A stretch of DNA of 64,000 bases from Paragorgia papillata (lineage: Eukaryota; Cnidaria; Anthozoa; Scleralcyonacea; Coralliidae): NCBI GenBank assembly GCA_035771165.1, contig JAWNZC010000470.1:3923501-3987500 (forward strand), given 5' to 3'. Shown here in pieces: positions 22,701 through 31,872 of the stretch. Position 1 is the stretch's first letter. Each line of letters starts with the position of its first letter. The position numbers and the translations under genes were made by a program. The notes beneath the pieces are model-generated. The model was not told the origin of the DNA, did not search any database, and worked only from the letters and a program-made list of their open reading frames with translations.

Positions 22701-23339
22701 TACGATCTTTTTATGAAAAACTGCATTGCTTCACCAGCTTGTGCTCAATGTGGTGCATATATTGAAGATGTGAAGCATTATCTTTTGTTTTGCCCAATTT
22801 TTGCTGCTCTACGCACTATCCTGCTTACCTCCGCCTCACATTTGTTGGGAGATAAATGGCGTCTGGCGTCAGATAAGAAAAAAATTAAATGGCTTTTAAA
22901 TGGTGTTTCTGCATGATGTAGACTTCCAAACTAATGTCAATTTATTTGAGATTGTACAGTCCTTTATTTCTCAATCAATGCTTGCTATTTCGTATTGCTT
23001 TAACTGTTTTTTGTTTGTTTTTTATGTTGTAATTTTATATCTGTATGCTTCGATTGTGATCTTTTTCAAAAAAAACATGTAACGACATGAGTTCTCTAGA
23101 TGAGCATATGCTCTTAGAACAAATGTCGAGTTTAAATATTGTTTAAATAATAAAAAAATATTATCGCTTGTGGATAAATACAAAATCGGATAGTTGCTGA
23201 ACTTATGGATATCAGTATTAAAATCAGTATTAAAATAAGTAGTAAAAATTAGTATTAAAAAAAAATAGTACAAACCTATAGTTGCAACGACAGCAACAAT
23301 CGATGGTAGAAATAGTACCACTGACAAAAATACTGTCAT
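10465..23339 (-). CDS. Minicollagen B: three CRDs with cysteines in the collagen stretch
   Basis: This is a predicted nematocyst capsule-wall protein. The main exon complement(10465..11069) is firm. The signal exon complement(23276..23339) is assigned by inference, because it is a signal-peptide reading frame on the correct strand whose phase fits: ATA G joined to AA AAG AGA gives I-E-K-R. Together they encode 222 residues. They comprise a leader (about 1-19), Lys-Arg at 23-24, CRD1 at 29-46 ([18 protein letters not shown]), a Pro-rich linker at 47-65, CRD2 at 66-83 ([18 protein letters not shown]), and 14 Gly-X-Y triplets at 85-126 with four cysteines in X positions. CRD3 follows at 132-149 ([18 protein letters not shown]), then a Pro/Cys tail (150-222). 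CRD1 starts at the same residue number as in minicollagen A. The implied 12.2 kb intron holds a LINE and other elements. If 23276 belongs to another gene, the true first exon has not been found. Confidence 0.75.
11883..13533 (+). pseudogene. Retroelement-type protein fragment split by a foldback element
   Basis: The plus-strand peptide in 11883-11983 (landmark [13 protein letters not shown]) continues after the foldback element in 13319-13533 (landmarks [33 protein letters not shown], then TAA at 13531). The second half resembles a segment I recall as common in cnidarian retrotransposon-derived ORFs. The two halves are out of frame by one base when only a single TA is kept, so the copy was already decayed or has since mutated. 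It lies antisense inside the proposed minicollagen B intron. Confidence 0.5.
11984..13318. mobile_element. 1.3-kb foldback element with TA target duplication
   Basis: The ends are perfect complements for at least 20 bp (GGCCGGCGGCTGTGGGTCAA on the left, its complement on the right). The arms extend about 500 bp with mismatches, including matching copies of the AATTGGCCCCGGAGTTAAC and ATGACGTCA motifs. TA flanks both ends (11982-11983 and 13319-13320). There are no convincing reading frames. It is a non-autonomous element with Tc1/mariner-like target choice, inserted into an older retroelement fragment. Confidence 0.75.
13617..13699. repeat. (ATT)n microsatellite
   Basis: About 27 uninterrupted ATT units. 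Confidence 0.95.
13797..14007. repeat. GGGTGGAGT minisatellite, left block
   Basis: Imperfect direct repeats are built from CTTGGGTGGAGTGAGTGGG and GGGCAAACTCGGG. Unit length varies (about 18-30 bp). A roughly 90-bp higher-order block recurs (GCAAACTCACATGCAGTGGG near 13811 and 13940). The array resumes at 14711 after an insertion. Confidence 0.85.
14008..14710. mobile_element. Insertion interrupting the minisatellite
   Basis: This 703-bp non-repetitive stretch separates two blocks of one array. Its ends are loosely inverted (TAGCCTACG...AGACG on the left, CGTCTGCACGCAGGCTA on the right). GTGGGCAAT or its last bases flank both sides, which could be a 9-bp target duplication, though the array itself supplies such copies. 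No transposase is visible. Confidence 0.5.
14711..15015. repeat. GGGTGGAGT minisatellite, right block
   Basis: This continues the 13797-14007 array with about a dozen GGGTGGAGTG cores alternating with GGGCAATCTT or GCAAACCT spacers. Confidence 0.85.
15665..16050 (+). pseudogene. LINE ORF1 fragment
   Basis: About 128 residues remain. A Ser/Asp-rich N-terminus is followed by a heptad-rich stretch ([20 protein letters not shown]), then an RRM-like portion. The frame is cut after HRVGKP by the insertion with GGGGCGGA ends. ORF1 proteins of this type bind RNA in the retrotransposon particle. Confidence 0.75.
16045..17535. mobile_element. Non-autonomous hAT-like element containing a microsatellite
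   Basis: The ends are CAGGGGCGGA and TCCGCCCCTG. The right end carries AAAAATCCTGGATCCGCCCC, which I recall as a common hAT-type terminus. An exact 8-bp target duplication is not visible, so the superfamily is tentative. No transposase frame is present; a quarter of its length is a (GAGT)n array. Confidence 0.5.
17033..17391. repeat. (GTGA)n tetranucleotide array, about 360 bp
   Basis: Nearly 90 GTGA units with a single A interruption near 17377. Every frame on the minus strand is open but meaningless (Thr-His-Ser-Leu). Confidence 0.97.
18351..18440. mobile_element. Partial copy of the GACCCCGTTTACA MITE inside the LINE endonuclease
   Basis: Starting GACCCCGTTTACACGATGCC, this stretch matches one end of the complete 402-bp MITE at 27679-28080 and interrupts the endonuclease frame between FDLFAFSE and RGGGVALYV. 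Only one end is present, so the copy is truncated or was rearranged. Confidence 0.65.
19880..20290. mobile_element. Insertion before the reverse transcriptase core
   Basis: The LINE frame breaks after [13 protein letters not shown] (about 19868) and resumes with [17 protein letters not shown] at about 20291. The intervening 400 bp is AT-rich, has a G run near 20159-20171 and short GGGGGTCCAAATTAACT repeats (20211-20265), and is non-coding. Its exact borders are not resolved. Confidence 0.45.
20298..20740 (+). pseudogene. LINE reverse transcriptase core fragment
   Basis: About 148 residues contain conserved RT blocks: an Asp-containing block ([14 protein letters not shown]), the PQGSVLGPL turn, YINDIP and the catalytic FADD. 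The thumb and C-terminal parts continue in a second frame (20720-21040), so at least one frameshift separates them. Confidence 0.85.
21042..22293. mobile_element. 1252-bp TIR element with exact 9-bp target duplication
   Basis: Terminal inverted repeats of roughly 70 bp begin CAACCTCGTACCCAGGGTCT and end with the complement. The flanks are CCACTGATA at 21033-21041 and 22294-22302. A 9-bp duplication suits MULE-type transposases, but the interior encodes nothing recognisable, so it is non-autonomous. The LINE reading frame picks up in phase after the second duplication copy, which shows that the LINE was the target. A shorter relative lies at 57375-57897, and a lone end near 38745-38776. Confidence 0.8.
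23276..23339 (-). CDS. Signal-peptide exon, probably minicollagen B exon 1
   Basis: ATG at 23339-23337 opens [20 protein letters not shown] followed by I and one base, then a GTTTGT donor (plus-strand ACAAAC, 23270-23275). The phase-1 end matches all the other first exons of this locus and the 11069 acceptor. No competing minus-strand exon with a CRD lies between. Confidence 0.6.
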
Positions 23340-25901
23340 TCTATAACAAATCAATAAAGAAATTACATTATACAGTCGACTTCTAAATTACATTAAGTCG
23401 ACTTCTAAAAAAACTGCAGCAGATTATAACATATTCTATATCACATATCATTTTCCTGTCACCTTTAGGTGAACAGAAAATGGCGTATAGCTATAGCTCA
23501 TATAAATAAAACCAAGAATGAATTAATGAATAAAAACTAACCTTTACCTGTATCTCTTCTTAATAAAGATAAACAATGGTTTCAGGAGTTTTTAATTATT
23601 TCTTTTTGTCAACCTTCCTTGCTGTCGGACTCCGTGTCGTAATTAATTCACCAACAATTGACCAACCTGCTTTGCTGACTTAATAGTGGATAATATAATA
23701 TTTCCCGAGTGTAAAGTCAATATGTTACTGATCAGTCTCAGCGCAGTATTTCATCGGATCAAATTGTGATGTTTATATGCGTTTTTATGTCGAAATCGTA
23801 AGGATAAAATAACACATTAACTTTATATTATACATATAGTGGGCTGCAGTGTTTAGACTAGCCAACTTAAAAACATGAATCAAGTATAATGGACCGTACA
23901 TTTATATTTTTCTGTTTCTCGCTCTGCTATACGTTTCTCAACAATAGATTAAATTATTGAAATGTGAAAATTGACCGGGCCTAAGAAATTGAAGAAGGTA
24001 TTAAAAATATTTTCTCAAGTATGAAAGTCTACTTTTTAAAATTCAACGTATTTTGACGATTTCAATTATAAACAGTAGTAATTTTCTGCTTATATATAAC
24101 TCTTATATTTTACGCACTCTTAAAAGTTATAATTATCATATCTTCGGAAAATACTTTACAATAAAAAAATTGCAGTCCAAACTTTACTCTAATTTGGGTA
24201 ATCATGTCCAATATATATATAGCATGTCCAATGTTTATGTCCAATATAGACCTTATTCAAAAATGGCCGCCGAATTAAAAAACAATTTATATACATATAA
24301 ATTAGCCCTTATGAACTCGTTTTCATGTGGGAAATTCAAAATAATTTTTACTTTAAAACGAGGTCATAACGGCTAATTTGTATGCACATAAAAGAATCTT
24401 AATTCGGCGGCCATTTTTTAATAAGGTCTATATACTAATTCCTGGGTTTGTATTTTTATTTCTTTATTACATAAAGTACCTGTGTTTCGAACTTATAATA
24501 GGAATTTGCTTCAGCTTTAAACGGGTGCATTCAATTGTTTACAATAAGGTAACACATCTTGAGACACAACGGCTCCTTCTGATACTTCAAAATACATCTA
24601 AATACACATTGACAAAAACTGGAAATTTTCTAGATAAAAACTGAATGTTCCTCTTCCAATACTAATACACTTTTAATATATACTAATAAACATAGGCGGT
24701 ATAAAAATTATAGTAAAATTGTTACATTTCGTCCAGCTATTTTAGTGTACATATCAACGGAAAGACCGGACTACAGTTTTTGTCTATAGGTATCAGTGCG
24801 ATTAGATTATCTATATCCATGCACATATCAATATATAGCCAAAGACTAAGTTTAATATTAACAATAAAAAAGTCAATCCTCCAAAGCCAACGATAGCCAA
24901 CGAATATTACTGTATGGTATAGATTAAAATTCTTTTATATACATATAAATTAGCCCTTATGAACTCGTTTTCATGTGTGAAATTCAAAAGAATTTTACTT
25001 TAAAATGAGGTCATAAGGGATAATTTATATGCACATAAACGAATTCTAATTCGGCGGCCATTTTTGAATAAGGTCTATGTAAAGTTAGCTATAGACCCTT
25101 TGCACCTGACGTCAAAACGGCCGATCTGGAGGACAAATTCAAAGTTCCGCAGTTCAACAGAGCGAATTAGTAATGAAAATATCATTGTTTGGAAGTATTT
25201 TTCCTCCACGAAGGGAATAAGTGCAAAGGATCTATATAGCTCATCCTCTGATCTTTTGTCCACCTGTTTTCATGTAATAAGTATATCCACACATGACGTC
25301 AAAGTGCAAATAAAACACTGTCCCATCAGTTAAATTACACTAATGAAATAAAGTCTATTTAAATCAAAACTATTTTTCTCCCATGGATTCCTGTATGCTA
25401 AACATTTATTTTGAACTATACATCTTATATTCATAAAGTGACTGCCAATTTAAATTCTTTTATATCCATTCCCTAAAAAGTCTTCATTTTACACAAGAAC
25501 GAGGCTGGAAGGTTAATTTAAATGCATATAAAAGAATGTAATTAAATTGGCAGCCATCTTTATGAATACGGTGTATTTCAAAAGTTTTGCAGGTTGAATT
25601 AAACGCCTCAGTGATGAGTTGATAGAAATTGAACAGCGAACCAATCACCTTTGGCCAAACAATTCTGGTACCTGACGTAACGGCAGTGAACAATGCACTG
25701 GTACCATAATCTAAAGCAATACTTGGACTGGAACTGCCAGAAGTTGTGTCTTTTTTAACAAAAAAAGGTTTGTCCAAATATTACTTCTACTATTATTTCT
25801 CGATACCAACGTTGAAAATAATTACTTATTATATACAAAGCATCTCGCATGTACTTTATCCTCTTGTAATTTCTATTCAATATTTATCTGCAGTCGACAA
25901 G
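23340..25901. promoter_or_regulatory. Divergent intergenic region between B signal exon and gene C
   Basis: Both flanking signal exons point outward, so this 2.6 kb should hold the promoters of gene C and, if the B assignment is right, of minicollagen B. No core promoter motif can be placed with confidence. Much of it is mobile DNA: related inverted-repeat elements with GGCCATTTTTGAATAAGGTC ends at 24249-24428 (TA on both sides) and 24925-25075, another at about 25083-25250 (ends ATAGACCCTTTGCAC and its complement), and one at about 25432-25573. Confidence 0.4.
24249..24428. mobile_element. 180-bp MITE with TA duplication
   Basis: The ends are GACCTTATTCAAAAATGGCC and GGCCATTTTTTAATAAGGTC, with TA at 24247-24248 and 24429-24430. 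The copy at 24925-25075 shares the right arm and interior but has a degraded left end. Confidence 0.7.
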
Positions 25902-25968
25902 ATGGTAAAAGTGATTCTCGTCGTATTTCTATCTCTTGGAGTATTCCAAACCTTTGCTAAGCCAACGG
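25902..25968 (+). CDS. Gene C exon 1 (signal peptide)
   Basis: ATG at 25902 opens a 22-codon leader, followed by one base and the donor GTTAGT. The next in-frame stop lies directly inside the intron. Confidence 0.8.
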
Positions 25969-26252
25969 GTTAGTAAACATTTTAAATTCTAAAATCTATT
26001 GTGTTCCAAGTATTTATTATTTGATCGAGCTGCTTATAGGTTTTCATGTTGTAGTTAAATTTTGCCCCAATATTATGAGACTGCACGAGAAGCGCGGAGC
26101 AAGACGAAAACAGAAGTTCGCGATATTTAACTATATAGTAGACTAATAAGATCAATAGTTAGTTTATTATTTAGCTCAAACGGGACACGAAAACATCATG
26201 GCAAAACATTATTTTATTGATCTTATGTTACATTTTTATTCCAAACAAATAG

Positions 26253-26290
<38 letters not shown>

Positions 26291-27330
26291 AAATATGAAC
26301 GTTGCTACTCCAAGTTTCACGCGTTAAGCGATCATCAAATACAAATACAAATTTTAATTACTTCTTCCCACAAGGGGCTTTTCAAGAGCAATTTACATTA
26401 CTAAATTTCAAGTGGCAGAGTCGAAGAAATATTAAAGGCGCTCGAAGCAGCCACCCTACGACACAATTATGACATACATGTCAGACCACAAATCACAGAC
26501 CTAGGTGTTGATTTTATGGAGGGAGGAAAACATAAGTGTTCCAAGCTCGAGAACGGCATCCAAGTACTAACCCCGTCGAACCGGGCTTAACTTTTCGTGA
26601 GAGGCAGCGCCCTAACAGCACACGCCACCCGTGCTTCCCAACTGAAAAAAAGATTCACTTTAGCTTCTGTTTATATTGCGTGGCACGCGTGAGATCGCGG
26701 CACACGTGACATCACCGCAAGCGCGAAATTGCGTGGGATGAGTTCGAGAGATTGTTCCCGGATGTACATCTCTGTTCCTAGAGCGGCGGACGTTCCTAGC
26801 ATAAAATTTATGTTCATGCCGGCATTTTGAAATTAGCTCCGATCGTTTGTTGAGCAAGTTCGCTTGTTAGCTTTCAGAATAAGCAATTTTTCTTCCAGTC
26901 ACAGATTACAGCGGCTTGCTCCACTTGCGTCCTCATACAAGATAAAGATGCAAACAGTTGTTGAAGAATAACATTTGTTGAATAACAAATCGGCTATTTA
27001 TGGCACGTCTGACGTCACTTAGAATATAAAATGTGGGACCAATACTAACTCAAAGCGCATGCTCACATCACTAATTTAATAATCGTAGCCTATTAAACCT
27101 TACCTCGAAGATTTATCAGCTCTTAACATGATGTATTTTTCGCTAACTTAATAGATCGTTTTAGAAGTCCTTTACAGAATTCGTGTCCGTTCTGTATACC
27201 CAATACAGAACGGCCACTCATTCTGTAAATAGTGACATATATATACCTAACATTCTGACAAACTTTATATTTTCATTCAATGTAAAGAAGTGTGTTTTTT
27301 GGATATAACATCTATTGCAAAAGCATGCAG

Positions 27331-27373
<43 letters not shown>

Positions 27374-30300
27374 TATGAAGCATATAAGACGTTGGAAATT
27401 CCGTTTATATAAACATTTTTATAGACCAATTTTGTTTAACTACAGTAATTTTTAAGTGTTACTTAGTATCTTTGCCGTTTTCATACTGTTTTTATAAATT
27501 AATATAATTCATAATGCATATATACTTCTTGCTCTAAGCTGAGCTTAAAGCTTGATATATTTTTTTCTAAAATAATTAGTTCAGAACATTTTGTCTAAAT
27601 TATAACTGCGAACTTCATAACTTGTTAATTATCGAGTTTGATTTATGTTTTGTCTAAATAACTGCATATACTTTCTAAGACCCCGTTTACATGATGCCGG
27701 TACAATTTGAAAACGGAACAAAATCATGCCGTTTAGGCCTTGCGTTTACACGATACCGGCACAAAAATGACATGAAAACGGCACAAAATGAAGACGGGTT
27801 CCTTGATGGCATGAAATGAAAACGGAACACTAACCGGTATCGTGTAAACGTCCGTGCCGTAACAGTTTGATGACGGTAATCACGATATATACGACCACAG
27901 TATTCGGGTCAGCAGTATTCACAAAGTCTTCTCAATTCTCATTGGAAGAGAATAGTCACATTCTAATCCGTCATTATATATACCGGCACCATGTAAACGC
28001 AAGACGTTTTGGCCTGTATTTACACACCGGCATGATTTTGTTCCGTTTTCAAATTGTACTGGCATCGTGTAAACGGGGTCTAAGTTTCTGTGGAAATCCT
28101 TCATGAATGGTTGTTACCCAGCTTGATTTATGTTTTGTCTAAATAACTGCATATACTTTCTAAGTTTCTGCATGCGGAGTAATTCCTTCATAAATTGTGG
28201 TTGTTATGTTTTTAGGCTTCAAAGTGAAACGAGCAGCTGATGAGGGTAAGTGAAAGTCTTTCGTTGGTGATATATGTAATGTTTAATAAACGAGCAGCAG
28301 TGTTTTATCGGGTTTAAAACCACGAGGGCGTAGCCCGAGTGGTTTTTGACCCGATAAAACACGTGATGCGAGTTTATTGAACAGCTTCAAAAAGGAATCT
28401 CGAAACAATAGACTAATAAACTGAAAGATCTCCAAGGAATTGAATATAGAGATTATGCTAAAACACGACGAAATTACGATGCATGGAATTTTAGGGCGTG
28501 AATGCGATATACGAATTGTAGTTAGAACGATGGCTTCGTAGAGAAAGTTTCGTGAAGCGAAAACTGCCGAAGAGGAAAAAAAAATGCTTGATGATGCCGT
28601 ACCAAGATCAACTCGCTCAGTAACTAAATGGGCCGTCAAGATTTTTAGAGAATGGCAGGAGGCGAGGGGCAATAAGAGGTGTCTTGAAGAACAAGTTGGC
28701 TTCAAAGTTGATGTGACTAAAGTCGACGATCTGGGCACTGATGTCGCTGACATGAGCGCCGAACCGCTAAATTTTTGGTTAACGAAGTTCGTAGAAGAAG
28801 TGTCTAAAGATAACGGAGAGCGATATCCTTCGCGTTCGTTATATAGTATTTGTTGTGGCATTTCGCGGCATGTAGAAGACTGTAATGGATCAGATGCTGT
28901 AAAGATATTGAATAAGAACGATCAAAGGTAATGTTTCCTTGTAAGAGGTTTATCAACGTTTAGAACTAGAGCACAGAATGTACGATTATCTTGACATTTT
29001 TTTTTATTTTATGTTAGACTGAGACGTTAACTTTGAAGTTCCTGATGATGTGTTGTGCAATATTCCATTACCAGACGATCATATTTATGTAAGAGAGACC
29101 CTTACTAGATCTGTTTTCAATAACTGTACGTTTAATTTTGTCGAAAAGTAAGTTATTTCATGGAAATTGAGATATAGAACTGTGTTATCTTGAAACTTAA
29201 ATGAAGTGTTTGATTGCATGATGGTGTGAAATAAAGAATTAAACTGATTTGTTTGTGTGATTAATGTTGTGATGAATTACGTTTTGTTGCTTATTAGTAT
29301 TCTTTATATAAAGCATACTAATAAGGATCCTTATTAGTATGCTTTATATAAAGAATACTAATAAGAGAAAAGGTTTGATAATGAGATCTATTGTCATCCC
29401 AGTTGAATAATCTTACTTTATCGGGTATAAACAGGCGTGCATGTGACCGATTTACAAGCTCTGATTTGACGATTTGCTCATGAATTATTAATGAGTTTTT
29501 GAATACAACTTAAAGCATGACGTTTGTTTAACAAATAGATTCCATTTTGCCGTTGTCTGTTCAGTTATAGATGCAGATATGACGTCACCGCAACGTGGTA
29601 AGAACAAAAACGTGGCTCACGGGACGCAGTCGAGTGGGCCACTGATGTTCTTACCACGTTGTGACGTCTTCTGTGCATCTATAACTGAACAGACAAAAAA
29701 AATTGAATCTATTTGTTTTATACAATACAAAAATTTAAAAGGTTTTTATCGAAACTCTCGCCGGATTTTGGGGCATGAAGAAGGAAAAAAGAAAGTCAGC
29801 TGACGTGTCCATGCATGTGTCTGTCCTCAAATAGATCATGGCCAACAACCAATGAAAACACGCATAGCAACCAGAGTATTGTATAATTATCGGTATAGAG
29901 AACATTTAACTGAACATAAATAAATATTTCATTATTAATGCGGCAATCCCTTATAATTAAACCAACACTGGCAATATGCACCAGCACTATTAGTTCGATA
30001 AACCAGAAAACGTGCAAATTTGCAACGTCAAGCTTGCTTCCCATTTTTACCAATATATGGCAAAGATCTTAACAAGACATTCTCTCAATAGTAAATACTA
30101 ATATTATCCGAATTATAATTGGTTATCCATTATTATATATAATGGTCTTCAAATAAGTAATTTTGATAAATTCAAATAAGTAATTTTGATAAAAGATTAA
30201 TCTTATGCATTCGTAAAAGTTCGTAGGAATTTGGTTTTCATTGATTTTATTTACGTAATTCTTGGGTGATCTTAGGCGATTATTGATTCAAATATTTTTT

Positions 30301-31872
30301 TTATTCTTACGACAATCGTCGATGATCTCCGATGGCTGCGCGGGGATCGTCGACGACTGCCGGTTTACATTTTAATCCTAATTCGTCACAAACACTGATT
30401 TGTAAAAGAAGACTGAATCGAGGTCCTATTGTTTGGAAAATGAAGCCAGAATCTGCCATTACCAAGAGATGAACTGTGTGAGAAATGTCAGCATGGAGTT
30501 TATTTGTTCTTTTGGACTTTTTACAACCAAAACGGTCAAAGCATTGTGTTCCGAATTCTCCATCTTCGTATGGCCCAAGCGAAAGAGTTACTCTACTCAG
30601 TTTTTTCAAGATCAGTGCTCGCAAAATGTCCTAAACCATCGCAAAACTGTATCAGCAATGCCTGGCGATAAATATAAACCGGGATAATAAACTAAACATA
30701 TCTTTAACGTAATTTGATGCTCTACTGTATGTTGGCTAGCTTAAATTTTTAATCTGTATTTTCTAGTCTGCGTAAAGACGTTGCTTAATATCGCTAGTTC
30801 TTAAATTCATTCCTGTTTCTTCTTTTTAGGAAGTGGCAGCGGCAGCGGCAGTGGTAGCGGTAGTAAGTATTATTTTGTAATGAAAAATTGTTTATTAATA
30901 ATCGAGAGATCCAAATAAACAACATTTAGTTGTCTCTTAGCCCCACAGGGAAATTTTATTTTTTATATAAAAAGTAGTTCGCTGCATATATGTGCAGTGA
31001 AGAAATACAAATCGCCAAAATACTTATAAAGGAGATCCAACGGTTCGAGCGAAGGTCCTTTGTCAGACGAAAAAGCAAACCTCCTTTAAAGGCACAGCGT
31101 CAGGTATTAAATTACCGTTTAATTAATAGTTTTGCGCGAGACAAAAATTATATTTGTGTGCAAAGGAAAGGAATAATATTCATAAAACGTTAAAAAAGTA
31201 AGTCCTTAGTGCATTTTCTTACGGACTGTTTAGTCCAAGTTTTGACGTGTGTGATATTCACCTTATATTAATTTTAATCGTGTGAACTTGAATTCGTCCC
31301 CGAAGTTTTACAAGTTTGCGTCATGGTGACACTGTGCATTTAAGACTATTTTACCAGTACACGAACCCTTCAAATTTTACTAATTTATTCTGCTATACAT
31401 CAGATGATTTTAATTGTCAAGGAAATACGTCCCAGCATGGTAAAAAGCAAAGTGTTGAATGGGATACCGGTGATTAATAGTATTTTTTCTATCTTAATTT
31501 TTAAAAGGTGGCGAAGGAGCGCCAGTAGGACCAGTACCGCCTATGCCAGGAATGGGGATGCCAGGAATGGGTGGCTGCATGCCACAACCAGTTTGCGCTC
31601 CTCCACCACCCCAATGTGGACCCCAATGTCCTCCACCTAATCCTTGTTGTCCACCTGCCATGCCGATGCCGATGCCGATGCCGATGCCTCCGCCCATGCC
31701 TGCGGGAGGAGGATGTGGAATGGGATGTGACGGTTCTCAAGATGGTGAGAAAGCAAAAAGCCACAAGAGCCACAAAAGCCACAAAAAGGGTCACAAAAAG
31801 AGCCACAAGAAAATTCACAAGAAACACAAGAAGAGCAAAGCTTCCCGAAAGCACCACAAAGATTCTGATTAA
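25902..31872 (+). CDS. Gene C: secreted single-CRD protein with Lys/His tail
   Basis: The four exons 25902-25968, 28216-28245, 30830-30862 and 31508-31872 all join in phase 1 with GT-AG borders, giving 164 residues. Residues 1-19 are a signal peptide (MVKVILVVFLSLGVFQTFA). Exon 2 supplies a Lys-Arg site (27-28). Exon 3 encodes only a Gly-Ser dipeptide run (33-43). A Gly/Met/Pro segment precedes a cysteine cluster at 67-91 with spacing C-X5-C-X6-C-X3-C-X5-CC, a stretched version of the minicollagen CRD. A Met-Pro repeat (95-108) and a CGMGC motif follow. The last 40 residues are rich in Lys, His and Ser (HKSHKSHKKGHKKSHKK). A polyadenylation signal AATAAA is at 31942. I do not know a named homologue; a capsule-wall or matrix role is inferred from the cluster and the cysteine module. 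Confidence 0.8.
26440..26640 (-). mobile_element. 5S rRNA-derived SINE in gene C intron 1
   Basis: On the minus strand GTTAAGCCCGGTTCGACGGG runs into GTTAGTACTTGGATGCC (about 26553-26590), the 5S internal promoter region. The body continues toward 26440. It is diverged and not an intact 5S gene. Confidence 0.6.
27679..28080. mobile_element. 402-bp MITE with TAA duplication (Harbinger-like)
   Basis: The ends are GACCCCGTTTACATGATGCC and GGCATCGTGTAAACGGGGTC. TAA flanks both ends (27676-27678 and 28081-28083). The surrounding sequence is tandemly duplicated, and the second copy (28123-28206) is uninterrupted with a single TAA, so it preserves the empty site. The three-base TAA target fits PIF/Harbinger elements. 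Confidence 0.8.
28123..28206. repeat. Tandem copy of the MITE target region (empty site)
   Basis: TTGATTTATGTTTTGTCTAA and the next 35 bases match 27638-27678 joined to 28081-28118, without the MITE. The copies have since diverged in their right third. The copy ends just before the exon 2 acceptor of gene C. Confidence 0.75.
28216..28245 (+). CDS. Gene C exon 2 (30-nt propeptide exon)
   Basis: The acceptor TTTTTAG and donor GTAAGT bracket 30 nt encoding GFKVKRAADE. The microexon carries the likely dibasic cleavage site and keeps phase 1 on both sides. Confidence 0.75.
28301..28361. repeat. Inverted repeat, TGTTTTATCGGGT family
   Basis: TGTTTTATCGGGTTTAAAAC pairs with TTTTTGACCCGATAAAACA around a short GC-rich centre. 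A close relative lies at 34700-34770. Both are followed by ACGTGATGCGAGT. This may be the edge of a larger element that also includes the Crypton-like fragment. Confidence 0.6.
28584..29150 (+). pseudogene. Crypton/DUF3504-like gene fragment in gene C intron 2
   Basis: An open frame (28584-28931, 115 residues) contains TKWAVKIFREWQEARGNKRC, LNFWLTKFVEEV and RSLYSICCGISRH. This is the N-terminal pattern I associate with the DUF3504/KIAA1958/ZMYM family derived from Crypton tyrosine recombinases. A second stretch (about 29010-29150) reads NFEVPDDVLCNIPLPDD. The catalytic recombinase half is not seen. It is probably a transposon-derived fragment and not part of gene C. Confidence 0.5.
29530..29717. 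mobile_element. Hairpin element, GTCTGTTCAGTTATAGATGC family, copy 1
   Basis: The arms start AACAAATAGATTCCATTTTG and end CAATTTTTT...GAATCTATTTGTT. The central part reads TGACGTC...GTGGTAAGAACA with its complement. The homology to the inverted copy at 46873-47226 extends beyond the hairpin to about 29875. Confidence 0.7.
30830..30862 (+). CDS. Gene C exon 3 (33-nt Gly-Ser exon)
   Basis: The acceptor CTTTTTAG and donor GTAAGT bracket 33 nt of alternating Gly and Ser codons. The exon has phase 1 at both ends and could be skipped without a frameshift. Confidence 0.75.
31085..31345. repeat. Dispersed repeat, copy 1
   Basis: GCACAGCGTCAGGTATTAAA onward matches 35270-35500 in the same orientation with small indels (shared landmarks TTTTGCGCGAGACAAAAA and AAGTTTGCGTCATGGTGACA). 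It lies in gene C intron 3. The element class is unknown. Confidence 0.7.
31508..31872 (+). CDS. Gene C exon 4 (variant CRD and basic tail)
   Basis: The exon starts after a weak AAAAG acceptor and ends at TAA 31870-31872. It holds all cysteines of the mature protein (eight) and the 40-residue basic tail. Confidence 0.85.

Larger units (their letters stand above)
15640..22930 (+). mobile_element. Degenerate CR1/Jockey-like LINE with nested insertions
   Basis: This is a non-LTR retrotransposon, antisense in the minicollagen B intron. ORF1 (15665-16050) has a coiled-coil region and the landmark [17 protein letters not shown] followed by [11 protein letters not shown]2 begins near 18050 with the endonuclease N-terminus ([11 protein letters not shown]). 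The reverse transcriptase core spans about 20298-20690, with [13 protein letters not shown], the [10 protein letters not shown] motif and a catalytic FADD. A C-terminal CXXC...H...C knuckle ([18 protein letters not shown]) lies in 22732-22790. Frameshifts, stops and at least four insertions (about 16045-17535, 18351-18440, 19880-20290 and 21042-22293) make it inactive. The clade assignment is tentative. Confidence 0.85.

Noticed and set aside
30307..30624. Minus-strand frame of 105 codons in gene C intron 2
   Set aside because: Balanced composition made me look twice, but it has no partner exon, no motif and sits among repeats.
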